Shown here: positions 46,915 through 58,390 of the stretch, in pieces | How the letters are laid out: each line of letters begins with the position of its first letter | Numbering within the stretch: the first letter of the stretch is position 1 | From: Kappaphycus alvarezii | Taxonomy: Eukaryota; Rhodophyta; Florideophyceae; Gigartinales; Solieriaceae | Direction of reading: 5' to 3' | DNA length: 64,000 nucleotides | Assembly (NCBI GenBank): GCA_002205965.3 | Contig: NADL03000650.1 | Coordinates: forward strand, 310,001-374,000 | Notes under the pieces: generated by a model | The model's input: only the letters and a program-made list of their open reading frames with translations | What the model was told of the DNA's origin: nothing | Databases searched by the model: none | Translations under genes and position numbers: made by a program

Positions 46915-47115
46915 TTACGCCCCGTTGAACACATTGAGAACTCGGCGGGTCAATTTTCGCTCGAGAACGGCAAGCTCCGGCCTAACTTCAGAACTCAGCT
47001 CGTGACCCGGTGCGAGTTCGAGCACCCCCCCCGTCGTGTCTGGCACCGAGCTACGGTCTGCGGTTATCCTGTTGCAGCCCCTAGCCAGATCGTTTGCGAC
47101 TGGCCCCCTCCCCAT
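46915..47115 (-). mobile_element. Small LINE fragment
   Basis: The minus-strand frame contains CNRITADRSSVPDTTGG, APGHEL and LAVLERKLTRRV. It aligns in order with CNAIARHFTRAAGLDTRH, VPGTEL and VTTLERNIARRL of the LINE at 40.5-41.7 kb. The nuclease-like core between PGTEL and LERN is missing, so this copy has an internal deletion. Short and diverged, it is supported only by this colinearity. Confidence 0.42.
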
Positions 47116-47369
47116 CGATTACGTATGTTCTTATCATCGTCTTCCTACTTATATCCAGCATCTGCACAAGGGCCAAGAAACTCCAGGACGCGCTAGGATC
47201 GATCATTGTGATACAGAAAGGTTCTGTAAACTTTTACTATAGTGCGAACAACAATTATACTGTATGCCCATATTTTGGAAGCCTCTCATTGGGGAATACA
47301 GCTACAGTATCGAAAAGTAGGCAACTTTGTCAACCTACAGTTGATGTAGGGCTTTTTTTTCAAATTTAA

Positions 47370-48860
47370 TGACATCCACTCCTGTTTTCCTACACTTTTT
47401 TTTCAGTAGTCAGACTTTTTATGATTTTGAAAGAAATAAACGTGTGGTGTAAAATCAGAGCATTCAAATTTGAATTAAAGGAAACAGCCAACTAATCCGC
47501 CACAAACAACTTGTCAACATACAAGGCTCAGTATTTTGACAACACCAGCATCTTTGTCTCTTCGTCGACAGAGCCTTATGGTAATGGAATGCTAACCGCA
47601 TCGCCAACAAGGCTTAAAATACGTGACTGGGGAAAGCACATTGGTGAACTTCAATTCACTTTATGACACGAGGGCATGACGGAGATTTGAGCCACATGCT
47701 TTTGAGTAGAAACCGTGAATGAAATTGAGCAAACTTATACTTGCGCAGCGCAAGTACGATGGGTGATTTTTTGGACAACAAAAGGGTTGTACTTGGGAGC
47801 GGGAGAGTGAAGAACTTCAGCAGTAGCGAGAAGAATGTTTTCAATTTTCCTGCCAAGAAAGGTGCCCCAACTTGCCGACGATTTTTATTCAAGACCAAAG
47901 CGTAATCGAGCATATCAATTTTCCCAAATGGTTAAGTAAGGAAGCTTAACTAGAGACCAAATCCAACTCTGGCAGGTTTGTTTGTTTCTCTGCTCAGATA
48001 ACATGATCATGAGCTCCGTTGCGTTTTATTGTATTGCATTGCATAAACTTTCCATGGCCCTTTCTCAATTTGGTCTATTCTATTTGATGCATTCAACATT
48101 TTTTTGGGTCTACCGGCAGTTGTTTGCGCAGTACCTATGTCACCGTGATAATGAAAAACTACGATGTGTCAAAGGTGGACCATGAGAGGGGAGTAGAGAT
48201 TTTGAGAAACCACATCCTATTTGATAATGGTGTCAACAAGAGCTCTGCTAAGCAACACAATACTGCAGTAGGGCAACCCAAAGAGTCCGCAACGCATCGC
48301 ATGGTTTTATGTGCAGCGGGAAACGCCATGGTTGTTCGTCGGACGATGGAAATTTCAGGCGGAGCGTTCTTGGCAACATGAAGAGAGTGGATCTGCCCCC
48401 TTTTTTCTCCTTATGTGCGTTGAGACTACACAATACAGTATTGTGCAGACTGCACAGTAGCGCACATCGACGGCAGCATGCAACGGTTACAGTATGACAG
48501 AAAAACACTTGTTCAAAATTGAAGAAAATAATGTAAATTTTTATATTTGTTATTTAGTGCAATTAAATTTCAAAAGTTTGAGAGAGCAAGAGAGCATGAT
48601 CCTCACTGGACTGCGAAAAAACTAGTAAAAATCTTGCTCATCATGTCCGACAACGTCGTACCACATCCTTGACCCATGGAATGGCGCCCAAATTCAAACC
48701 AAACTGGCCACATCCAAATCCTTCAAGCTTGCACACCGTCCAAAAAAAAATCCGCCCAACCAAAGCTTGAAACACCCCCGCCTATACTGTTCAAATATTC
48801 CGTCAAACCAAGCTTCCATCTTCTTTTCACTCACTCATTCCATCCCGTCCATTTTTGCGA
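47370..48860. other. Intergenic, upstream of the gene island
   Basis: No gene is supported (frames at 47,656-47,913, 47,982-48,185 and 48,248-48,508 are unremarkable). A 17-base palindrome CACAATAC-A-GTATTGTG lies at 48,429-48,445, followed by GCACAGTAGCGC and TACAGTATG. Confidence 0.4.
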
Positions 48861-48869
48861 TTAAGTTGC

Positions 48870-48965
48870 TCAACTCTCTCAACACCTCCTCCTTCTCTTC
48901 TCCTTTCACCTCCTATACCAACTTCTCACTCCCCTTCCATTAGAAAGCACTACCACATTCCTAAC
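48870..48965 (+). promoter_or_regulatory. Pyrimidine-rich leader of the WD40 gene
   Basis: The 95 bases before the ATG at 48,966 are strongly C/T-rich (for example CCTCCTCCTTCTCTTCTCC), unlike the flanking DNA, and contain no upstream ATG. Such leaders commonly surround initiator-type start sites. A weak TATACTG lies about 180 bases upstream (48,782). The start site itself cannot be placed. Confidence 0.4.
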
Positions 48966-50387
48966 ATGAAGAATGTTCCCTATTCCGACCCCCCTCCCTC
49001 CACGGCGCCAACGAGCACCACCGTCAAACGCACCTATGCGGACGCCGCTCTCTCCCCCATTAAGCCGGCTGACAACTCACTCCCCCGCTCCCTTCAACAC
49101 TCCAAACGCCGCCGTAGAGCCTCCCGCAACCGCCGCCAGTCCCTGTTCGACCGTCTCACAAATCGAGAACTCGGTCTCGACAAGTCTCGTCCCGATCTGC
49201 AGTTCGCTCAAGAGATGTTTCGTTCCTTCCAACTTCAGATGCGCTTCGATACTCAGAAGCAAGCAAACTCTCTTCCAGCCGCTTCATCGGGCATCGTTCT
49301 TAATCGCCGTCGTATGAATATCATCGAGATTGCAAGCAGTCGCGATCTCATATTTTCTCTTAGCGCAAATGGCCTATGCACCGTCTTTAACAGGGATCTG
49401 GGACAACACATCTGCTTTATGAATGTTACGGAGGATGAAGTTATCCGCAGCCTGTTTCTCAACAAGACCAACAACACTGTCATCACTGTCTCCGTCTTCG
49501 AAAAGGATGAGTTTTCCAGTTTGCATTGCCGCTCAATTCCGCTGGCCCATGTCCGTAGAGGCAACCTCAAGTCCGGGGTCTCCATTTTTCAAAGCGAGTG
49601 TCTCAAATGGCCAGGCTTTATCGAATTCGATGATGTGAACGGGAAAATTCTGACATTTTCCGCAGAAGGCAGAAAGTACAAGATCTGGGATCTCAAAACT
49701 TACGAGCATCTTTACACTGTGCCCTATGAAGGAATCGAGGAGATAAAGATTTCGCCAGGAATTATGCTTGTCATTTTCAGACGTCAGGATTCTCATGTTC
49801 CTATTCGGATTCTAGACATTGAGTCCGGCGTGCAGTTGCGGGAAATAAATCACATGGTCCATCGCAAGCGCAAGATTGATTTCATTGAACAATTTCACGA
49901 GAAGCTGCTTGTCAAACAAGAGAATGAGAACCTGCAGATCATTGACATCCTGACTGGCAGTAGGATTGACGTTGAGCACAGCCACTTCTTGTTGCCGAAT
50001 GCTTTTATCTTCTTGTACGAGAGCGAGCATTTCCTCACGTTTCAACGTCGCGAGGTAAGCGTGTGGAATTTTAAGGGGGAGAGAGTCACCACTTTTGAGG
50101 ACCATACGTTGTTTCATTCAGATTTCATCTCGAGCTCAATCTACATTACGCAGCAGCAAGATATGATTGTGTCCTACTGTCAACAGGAAGGAGATTGTGG
50201 CCATGGATCCATCAATGTGTCATCAATTGACACTGGGAAGGCGCTCGGTAAGATCACGTGCGGGCAAAACCATACAGGCGACCACATCAACGCCCTAAGT
50301 AGCATCTCCTCCCTCTACTATAATGAGGAGCGCAACGAGATCTACTCTGGTTCTAGTGATGGGCATTTGTACATTTGGTCCAATTGA
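48966..50387 (+). CDS. WD40-like protein of a plant/algal conserved family
   Basis: An intact, intronless frame of 473 codons. The first in-frame ATG is 48,966; the open frame extends 37 codons further upstream without another ATG. Residues 1-57 are disordered and end in a basic, NLS-like patch (KRRRRASRNRR, 47-57). LFDRLTNRELGL (60-71) opens a conserved region. It is followed by beta-propeller-like repeats: WPGFIEFDDVNGKILTFSAE (214-233), EIKISPGIMLVIF (259-271), IDFIEQFHEKLLVKQENENL (304-323), VSVWNFKGERVTTFEDH (364-380) and NEIYSGSSDGHLYIWSN (457-473). From memory, these blocks match the Arabidopsis At3g54190/At2g38630 transducin/WD40-like proteins nearly word for word, with the usual C-terminal WSN. 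The biochemical role is unknown; a scaffold role is the default for such propellers. It is GC-richer and better preserved than its surroundings and is convergent with the minus-strand gene ending at 50,954. Confidence 0.9.
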   Translation: MKNVPYSDPPPSTAPTSTTVKRTYADAALSPIKPADNSLPRSLQHSKRRRRASRNRRQSLFDRLTNRELGLDKSRPDLQFAQEMFRSFQLQMRFDTQKQANSLPAASSGIVLNRRRMNIIEIASSRDLIFSLSANGLCTVFNRDLGQHICFMNVTEDEVIRSLFLNKTNNTVITVSVFEKDEFSSLHCRSIPLAHVRRGNLKSGVSIFQSECLKWPGFIEFDDVNGKILTFSAEGRKYKIWDLKTYEHLYTVPYEGIEEIKISPGIMLVIFRRQDSHVPIRILDIESGVQLREINHMVHRKRKIDFIEQFHEKLLVKQENENLQIIDILTGSRIDVEHSHFLLPNAFIFLYESEHFLTFQRREVSVWNFKGERVTTFEDHTLFHSDFISSSIYITQQQDMIVSYCQQEGDCGHGSINVSSIDTGKALGKITCGQNHTGDHINALSSISSLYYNEERNEIYSGSSDGHLYIWSN

Positions 50388-50953
50388 TGTAGGCGTCTGA
50401 CAAATTGGACTTGTAGGCTGTACAGGCCGCGGTAGCGTGCAAGTGTAACGACTGACCTGTTGTGACGCAGACGCTGTGAGGACTGATGGACACCTTGAAC
50501 ATGCAACTATGTATGGCAAATCTGCCATCACCTGTTACGGTGACACGAACCTTGGTTTTCGGTGGTTGAAGTGGCTGCCAGCAGCAGCTGTTTTCGCGAA
50601 ATGGAACCTAGGAATTCTGGAGGCGAGGGCCTCAGGTGGAGGTGTGGGTCGGGTGCTCTTAGTAAACACTTTATAGATTAGCAACCGTACCAATTGAAAT
50701 CGGTCGCTTGGCCACACAGCTGTCTAGTCTTTTGCTATCGGATGTAGTTTTTCGTTACGCGTAAAGACGAATCCGGAGTCGCATCCGGCGTCAGTTAATG
50801 CGTCGGAGGTACTAATTGTGTCGAATTCGCCTAGACATTTTCCTACTTTTAACGAATCTATGTCGATCTTTTTCGACGACATTACGCTAAGAACTGGCCC
50901 TGCAAACTTGTGGAGTGTAAGGTGAGTATTACACCAATATCCTTGGTTCCTGA
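50388..50953. other. Convergent intergenic region of the gene island
   Basis: The 566 bases between the two stop codons hold the 3' ends of both genes. No AATAAA is apparent after the WD40 stop. Short frames here have no family features. Confidence 0.5.
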
Positions 50954-52410
50954 CTAAAGAGTTGACCCTAAGAGGCGTGACTGGGATTTGATGTATCGTG
51001 ATAGCGGACTGAACTCATCAGATAACATGGACTTGGGCCCATCCGTTGCCTTGCCATTCGGCGCCTCGTTGGCAATGGAGTTGTTTGCGGTGGCGCGCTT
51101 TCGGCGTCCTTTCCTGCGTCCAGCTTTTCCCTTTCCTATCTTGCCGCCTGCCACCGAATTTGCTTTCGTATTCCTGCTATCACTTTTCGGAGAGGACGCT
51201 AAGTGGGCGCTATTCATCAACGATTCCACAATCGCCGCGGCCGGTTGCACTGACCCGACCTTGTTAATCAAGGACTTGTATTTTTGGGCTGCGCGTGACA
51301 TGGCTTGTAGGGCAGTGTTGACGAGCGGCTGCAAATGCACGGGATCGGTATGGGGGGGAATGGAGTCTGGGGTCTTGTCAGGCAATGATATATTCGCAAT
51401 GCGCTTGTTGAGCTCACTTGAAATACATTCGCGGTTATTGCGAGCGGCGCGGCGCATGGCTGGAACACCGTGGCGGCGAACAGGGCGGACTTCTTTGAGG
51501 ACTTGACCTAGGTGCGGGAGATTCCCAACAGCTTGGTTGGAGGTAATTTCTGGGAGTTCAGCGCAGGGCTCTTCGATCATCTCATAGGGAAGGAAACTGC
51601 CTCCTTGCTCAAACAACGGAAGGACCATAGTTTCGTCAGCCTCGTTCGCTGATATGGGATTGCAAAATGGCTCGTCCAAGTCTGATTCGGTGTCGAGCTC
51701 CAACGGGCGATTGGATGCCATGACGTCCTTGACTGTGGGCTGAATATCAAGCTCTTCTTCCTGTAAAGAATCATTAGTGGGGCTGCTGGGGTTAATTTGA
51801 GTATTAGGATTCTTGTTAGCCTGTTTCATGATTTGGTTACCAGTTGTGGGATCGGATTTGTAGGGAACATGGAGTGTAATGCGGCCGGGGCATTCCGTGG
51901 GATCAGGTAGACGAAGCGTGGTCTGGGTGAGACGGGGCCCTTGTTGATTATCTTGGGGAGTAGACTGACTCGGAGATAGACGAGGTTTCTTGGATGCTTT
52001 CGGGGATGCGGTAGGCGGCACGACCCTCTTTCCTAGGGTTAGGGGTGCGATAGTAACCTTGACTCGACGTCGGAGGGGACAACCATCGTCGAAAAATGAG
52101 CGCCACGGAGAGCCGCGCTGCGAACTCTCAGGGAACGGAGGACTAGGTGAGACGGCGGGGGGGACGGTTTGCTGGGGTGGGGTGATCGGAATGCCATACG
52201 GGAAGCCTTGAGGCGATGGGACGGAAGCGGCAAAGTTTTCGTTTTCCAAAGACTCTAGGGCGGATTCCGGGTAATTCCCGGTGCCTGAACAATTTCCTCA
52301 CCACAAAAGAGGTCACTATCGAAGAGGGACTGAGGTGGAATAGAGAATGGGTTTTGATCAATGGAACCGGAGAGACAATCCTCCTCCCAAAAAGGGGGTA
52401 AATCCTCCAT
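50954..52410 (-). CDS. Unidentified gene, disordered protein with basic C-terminal patch; frame change near the N-terminus
   Basis: The ATG at 52,410 (in TACTCCATGGAGG) opens a frame beginning MEDLPPFWEEDCLSGSIDQN that stops after 51 codons at 52,255. A second frame, open from 52,297 to the stop at 50,954, carries the rest (over 430 codons) but has no ATG before residue 140 or so. The frames overlap by about 40 bases, so the gene needs a -1 shift there, a tiny intron or a correction of the assembly. The protein is rich in Pro, Ser and Thr, with acidic central stretches (EEELDIQPT and ELDTESDLDEPF). It ends in a strongly basic, NLS-like segment (GKIGKGKAGRRKGRRKRA) and a short tail. HLQPLVNTALQAMSRAAQKY may be helical. 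No known domain was recognised; a nuclear, DNA- or chromatin-associated role is only a guess from composition. Confidence 0.6.
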
Positions 52411-52499
52411 GGAGTAAGGAGAAGATGGTAGAGGGTAGAGGTTGAAAGTTGAGTGCTCCAATATGAAGCTGGGGAGGGGAGGGGAGTAGGAGGGCACTA

Positions 52500-53120
52500 G
52501 TATGAGTTCCGGAAGGGCCTGGAGATGGTTAAGTAGTAGTAATTCCCACGGGTGCAGACGGCGCCATCGACACTTTCGTTGCGATTGGCGGGTCTCCTGG
52601 GGTACAATGAGTATTACCGAGGGAAAAGCTTGACGCCAGTGTACGGTGTTTCGGCTGGGTGGCGCGGCGCCAAAAATTTACCGCGGATGGGTCACGATGC
52701 TTTCCCTCGGCCCATCGAGGGCGCCCTGTAGCTGGGCTTTTTTGTATTGAAGAATGCGCGGGGAAACAATTAACAATTCGCGCGAGATGGTCGGGACCGC
52801 AAGGTCTGCATGCATATGGTTACCCAGCGATATAGAAGAAATACGGATATTTTTTTAACTTTTTTTCTGAAGTGAAAGAACAACATGCTCCTTGTACCTC
52901 CCTGTACGACGAAGTGCTGTCTTGTACAGTACTAGTCATTTTGGGTTTTTGTACCCTGTACCGTATTGCCCTCGAGGTGCTCTGAATGTCCCCACAATTT
53001 TATGCAAAAACCGTGAAAGAGGGTCATATTGTCAAATTAGCTAGCAGAAACTGTAAAACTCGATTAGGAACATGCACTAATTGCTGCCACAACCCATCTA
53101 CCATTCCCTGAAAAGTGTTG
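52500..53120. other. Upstream region of the minus-strand gene
   Basis: No gene. The 5' half is GC-rich and probably holds that gene's promoter, without a clear TATA box. Further out, TTGTACAGTACTAG (about 52,932) and GTACCCTGTACCGTA belong to the TACTGTA motif family. Confidence 0.4.
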
Positions 53121-53126
53121 ACTTGG

Positions 53127-53149
53127 CTAGATGTCACTGTGACATCTAG
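53127..53149. repeat. 23-bp perfect palindrome
   Basis: CTAGATGTCAC and its complement GTGACATCTAG are separated by a single T. The symmetry stops at both outer bases. It could be a dimeric protein-binding site or a small hairpin relic. Confidence 0.85.
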
Positions 53150-56100
53150 TCATCCAGAATGGGGTATGCACTTATCGGTGCATCAAGCTTTAAGCTTGCT
53201 CCATGTCATCACACTTCTTTCGGAAATATGCCGAAAATGAACTCATTTTTCTTGATTGGAGGTGGCGATTCCTTTCCTCTCGCGACAGGTATTGTACAGT
53301 ACTGTACTGGCATGTACAACATTGTGCAGTACTGTACAAGGCCATCGGGCTTTGCTCGGTGAACTTACTGCTAACTGGCGGGAACGGTCACCTGGGAATG
53401 ATAAAGCTTGCCAATGCAAGTTCACCGCGAGATACAATCACATGTTTTCAGTTAGTGCGCCATATTTTTGATGCCTTTTGCGTTTGAGAACATTTGTTTT
53501 TTCATTAATATTTCTTGATACGTAGCAATACGAATATGTCAGTTGTGCAATTGTATATGGCTAAAACACTATGAAAGGTTATTTTTTACGGGCTTGGTTA
53601 CAGAATGTGGAAGTTGGATGCTGTACTATTGATTAAATAAACCGCTTTTTCGTATACAAGTCCCAACACGTTTCGCTTGTCCCCCTTCGGATATAGTTTC
53701 TTTCATAATTTATAACAGAAAATCTGTAATCGTCGGACTAGGATCAGATCTATAACATTCGGCGAATACTGTACTGGGACTTTTACTAAGATTTTATGTA
53801 CTGTATTGCATATACTACCGGAACACATGTTGCTTCTCAATATTATGGAAAACTGCTTTGGCCTACTGATTGGTCCACTCTAGCCAATCAACTGGTCAAA
53901 TCTGAGAAAAAAAGTGCAGTGTATACTCTTGTACAGTATATAATGTATTGATTATTTTAGTAATGGGTTTTTTAATTTTTTCAGAAATAAATGTAGTGTA
54001 GAGACTATTTTTCGAAAAGGGCTCTACAGTAGCACCCCTGGAGGGGTACGGAAACGGCAATGAAGAACTTTTTGGCAAAACAAAAGCCACTGTGCAAACC
54101 GAATTCGAAGGCTGTATTGGACCCACTTCAATCTTTAAAGGTCCAGTTTTTCAGTTTTTGTACTGTACAGAGCAAATGAACCGATGTCTTTGAAAGGACA
54201 TGAAAGAGATGTTTCAGTTCAGGGCCGAACGGCGAAATTTGATCGAAATTCCACAATAGGCTATATTCGAAGTGATCAGCTTTGTTTACAGTATGGATAC
54301 TTACAGTTCACATATCTTTCTTTCATATGCCGCTGAGAAACGTGCTGCTAGACGGACGCTGACTGAGTGACGGCCGGTGCAATTTCCGAATTAAAGCTGT
54401 GGTAGCTGAACGAATAGAAATCAAAGTGAAGGGCAGCAAAGTGGGGATTATTCGTTATGTGGTACATCAATATACCATCCACAAGAATTTAATTTCTTCT
54501 AGATAGAGCTGGGCCCATTAGCACTGGACGGTTTGGAGAACAAATCTATGCATTGCATTGGCAACGGTAGATAATGGATCAGCTCAATTCATATCACGAC
54601 ATCTTGGCATGAAAATCGTGCAACTGGCCCGAAATCGGGGCGACGGGAAGCCCGATACATTCATCCGAAAAAATACTCACGCGCCGCTCTGCCACTAAAA
54701 ATTCCCCACATTTCTTTCCGCACCGTTATCCACGATCTGGTTGTCACCTGGCAATGGAAAGTCGTTAGCGCATCCTAAGCGAGGACACCACTATTTCTAC
54801 AAGCGTACAAAACACTATTAATCGGTCTGGTAAGCATAGGTCTTGCTCCGTAAATCGTGCTCAGGGCATCCGCGCCGTTGTATTTGAAACCGTCTTACAG
54901 GCATTATGTACAGCACGATGGTCTGGATCAGAAACAGGCAGATTTTGACCACACTCTAAAGGATAGTGGTCCACACTTGTGGACGAGTGGAACGACACTT
55001 TGGTCTCTATCGGTGAAGACATAACCTAACATAGTCATCAATGGGAGCCCCACAGAGTTTTTGGATTCGTCAAGTTTCACGGTGGGGAATAGGCCGCAAT
55101 TGAAGCCAAGGCAAAGATCGAAATCCGGAATTCCAGTGCGACTTTGAGACCACTGTACTGCAGAGTTCCAGGTAGATTGTACAGGGCATGGCTTCACCCC
55201 ATAGGTGCAAAGATACGTAATGCTCCAGGAGGGGTGTTGTGTGGCTTATTTACGTAAAGTCGGTACCCGATGACAATGGCTCTCTTAAGGACAAAGCCGA
55301 AGCAGGAATATCCAGAAGTTCCCAAAAAATTAACAAAATTGGAATGTATGGTATCTCACGTTTGACCAGCGTGCATTGCCTTGTACACATTTGAGGAAGA
55401 ATGTACATACGTCTTCAGCGGTACTTATCAGTTGCAATTCACATCCACAAATCGAGCGGGGATTTCATGAAATCGGGCACCGTGCACCTCAAGCAGCGGG
55501 CTACACACATCAAACGATCTCTTCTCATGGGATATCTTTTCTATGTAAGAATCTCTACGCCCAGTTTATCTTCTCTACTTGAGAAAGCAAAAAATAAGTA
55601 CAGGAGATGTACATACAACATCACACGTACTGTACTGTAGAACACTTCAATTATTGAAGAAATAGATGAAATGGGCAGTAACGAGATAAAACGCTTCATT
55701 GTAGCTAGCTGGTCAATCGTAAGACGACAAAAATTCCTCCCAAAGATGCATTGTCGCGGAAACATTACAGGTCTATCTTATTCGCGCTGTATCAACAGAC
55801 TAGGGAAGTGCAACTCGCAGGGCTACTAACATTAACTAGCTTTGGAGTGGGAGGCAAACATTTACATGTTGCGGAATACGACCAGTCACTGAAGCTGCAT
55901 ACGTGGACAAAATGGCATAGCTCAGCTTTTGATGAAGCCGAAATGACAACTTCGCCGTAGAGCTTCGGATGCCGGCCGCGATGGCAACCGCATACTCGTC
56001 AACAACCTTAGATGTGGTCGCAAATGGGCATCCTAGGGAGCCAAAGGTTAGCAGCACAAAATGCCATCCAAGTTTCTAGCTTCCATGTAGAACTTGGCCA

Positions 56101-56338
56101 GGAATGGCGTCGATAGCGGTCGCAAAGTACCTCAGCTTCCGTCGTTTCAAAGATGTCGCTATGTACTCTCACAAAGTTTGCACCAAAAACCCACAGTAGG
56201 AGGCGCGAATGCTGAACTTCGAGCCATATTTCTCTTCTTGCTCCAAAAATTCAAGGGTTACGGTTGGAAAAGCAGACTTGCGGCAATATTCGCGAACCTA
56301 AGAAATCCTTACGGTTTAGGTTGAAATAAACTAGTTAG
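53150..56338. other. Intergenic with many TACTGTA motifs and unassigned frames
   Basis: TACTGTA-type palindromes recur (53,290-53,342; about 53,768; 53,800; 53,932; 54,158; 55,153; 55,628). Minus-strand frames at 55,197-54,928 and 56,057-55,836 (VVDEYAVAIAAGIRSSTAKL) are protein-like and may be transposon remains, but I recognise no domain. No intact gene is supported. Confidence 0.35.
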
Positions 56339-56850
56339 ATGACTCGAGTAGGCCTTTCCTGCCGCAATTACAAATCTCGCCCACTTTCGCTTCACTGCTA
56401 TCTCCAAGTTGTTTCCCTTCAGCCCACCGAGGTGGAGGACTACCTCCGTCGCTTAACGAGGAAGAGATTATTAGAGCTCATCTCCCGATATCTGATTGAT
56501 ATCAACGCAGAAGAAGTAGAGGGAGGGAGCTTGGAGAAGGAGGATTCCGAGTTCGGGGAATGTTGCGAGGAGTGGGTGGCCCTGGAACTGTTTTACGAGT
56601 AATGCGCCGATGAGGAAGTTGAGGAGCCCTGCAACGAAGAAGAGGAGATCAAAGAGCTCTGGGATGATGAAAAGGAAGTCGAATTGGGTCTACAAGAAGG
56701 GATAGAAGTGGCTTGGACCGATCAGGTTGTCCCATTTATGAATGCGGCTGGAAGAACATTGGGTGAGCTATTTATTCTGCGGGAAGAGGTAGAAGATCAT
56801 TGCAGTGCAACTGGAACTTGTACTACACTGACACTGGCAGAGCTGATTTT
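56339..56850 (+). repeat. Acidic-ORF repeat, copy 2
   Basis: The plus strand encodes EDYLRRLTRKRLLELISRYL, a Glu-rich run, CCEEWVALELFYE, further acidic residues, then WTDQVVPFMNAAGR and LREEVEDHC. The last blocks match copy 4 (CSEEWMAMELVYE, WMDQVVPVMNLVRG, EGVGSHE) in order and spacing. The N-terminal helix-like portion is not seen in the other copies. The C-terminal DEDFE tail is missing. Family unknown. Confidence 0.55.
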
Positions 56851-57769
56851 AGCGATCTTTTTTCTATCTAATTTTTGTTCATGATGGCGCACTGCTACCA
56901 GCAGGTACTGTTTTGTAACAACTTCACTTTGTAGTAGCAGAGAACGGACCAGGATTGTTGTAACTCCAATCATTGATGCCTCTCTGATCTCAGAGACCAG
57001 GTCAGGGGCACTTTATACATACCAAAGAGGATCACTAAATGGAGAATAGGTACGTTGCTGACATTACACTACTTTACGTGTTACTGACTTTCGCTGACAA
57101 TACACATGTACGTACCACGTACTAATTGAACCCTAACAGTACAGTAAGGGCAATGTTTCGATTGTCGACCACCATGGGTCTTGGTGCTGTAATTCACCCG
57201 AGTGGGCCTGCGGACAGGCATTACGGACCACTCTCCCCCAGCTTGGAGCTGTTATTTTCGCCTAGGAAGGGTGTCTAGTGGGCAAAGTGTCGACTTTACT
57301 CATCTCTAACTTGGATCTCCATTACTTGGCTGAAATTGACCTTACTTAACCCGTTGTTATAGATAAACCTAACCCAGCTAGCTAGTATTTATAAATACCT
57401 GGCCACTGGGGTCAAAGAATATACAACCACCAAATTGTTGATTCTGAACTTGAATCCCCACTTCCATCTTTGCAGCAACTTTGCCAAAGGTGTGGGAAGC
57501 TGGCCCTTACTTTTCGCACGCATACTGTATCTACCACAGTATGGACAGGCTGTCCACGTGTAGTTGCCACGTTTAAGGCCCACATGTAAGGTCGCTGGTA
57601 ATTACTTCTTTTTTTCTTTAATTATCCCATTTTTTTAGTAATTACTGTAGGAATAATTAGGTGACAGCGCCACAGTAGGCGGAACTTTGACTACCTAGAT
57701 TCGCCGGCCTTGGCCGTCCTACAGTAAACCATCTACCACCGCCCCCGATCCAAAGTCTATCTTTTTACT

Positions 57770-57960
57770 TCTGTGACCGGAGAAGTCCGGAAATTACAAG
57801 CCAACTAGGATTCCTAGCTAGTGACCGGCAAGCATAGCGCAGCGCAGGCTCACTATAGCTAGATATATCTAGCGTGCGACCGGAGTAGTCGGCGCTACCC
57901 TCTGTAGATGTCCGGAGTTGACCCTCTACGAGCCGTGTCCGGAGTAGTCACGCTAGCCCT
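57770..57960. repeat. Cluster of CCGGAGTAGTC-type motifs with a 16-bp palindrome
   Basis: Five related motifs occur: TGACCGGAGAAGTCCGG (57,774), TGACCGGCA (57,821), CGACCGGAGTAGTCGG (57,877), GTCCGGAGTTGAC (57,910) and GTCCGGAGTAGTCACG (57,937). Between them lies the perfect palindrome GCTAGATATATCTAGC (57,858-57,873). The block lies upstream of an LTR-end-like sequence and could be an LTR regulatory region. Confidence 0.6.
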
Positions 57961-57969
57961 TTTTGCTAA

Positions 57970-58390
57970 CCCTTTCAGGCGCTCCCGGATTAGGATTACC
58001 TACCCTTTCCTTTACGCACCTTTTTTTACCCTCTCATTTTCCTTTCTTTTTCCCTTTTTACATCCTTTCTAACCCCGGAGAAATTCCCGGAGGACCGTAG
58101 GGCATCCTCCTACCTTCCGAGCGCGACCTACAGTCGCCTTACCCTGCTAACCCACTTAGCTGTCTAGGACTCCTAGACTGGTCTCCCGAGGAAGCTTTGC
58201 TTCTAGAAACCCAATCACCTGGTGTGTGATCTCTTTAAGGGTCTATATTACTACAAAAGGCAAATTTGGCCATAGTCGCGTTTATAAACCAGGGTTCCTC
58301 TTCTGTTACCCCTATCCATCCTATATTATACCACCCCTTTCATTGCTTGTCTGTGATATTTACTAACATTTGGCGCCCCGGACTCCAGCG
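57970..58390 (+). mobile_element. Possible LTR 3' end followed by a primer-binding-like site, fossil
   Basis: At 58,361-58,368 the sequence reads TACTAACA, ending in CA. Two bases later TGGCGCCCCGGACTCC begins (58,371), which resembles the TGGCGCC primer-binding sites of LTR retroelements, complementary to tRNA 3' ends. A possible TATA-like element (CTATATTACTACAAAAGG) lies at about 58,242. The 5' end of the LTR was not found. The tRNA match is imperfect, so this is tentative. A Gag-like fossil lies 2.3 kb downstream with acidic-ORF repeats between. Confidence 0.3.

Noticed and set aside
50988-51506. 172-codon plus-strand frame
   Set aside because: Antisense to the unidentified island gene, which has coherent composition and an NLS-like tail; the plus frame has no recognisable content.
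54540-55200. Possible Tc1/mariner relic
   Set aside because: A few residues recalled such transposases, but no DDE/D motif or order of blocks could be shown.
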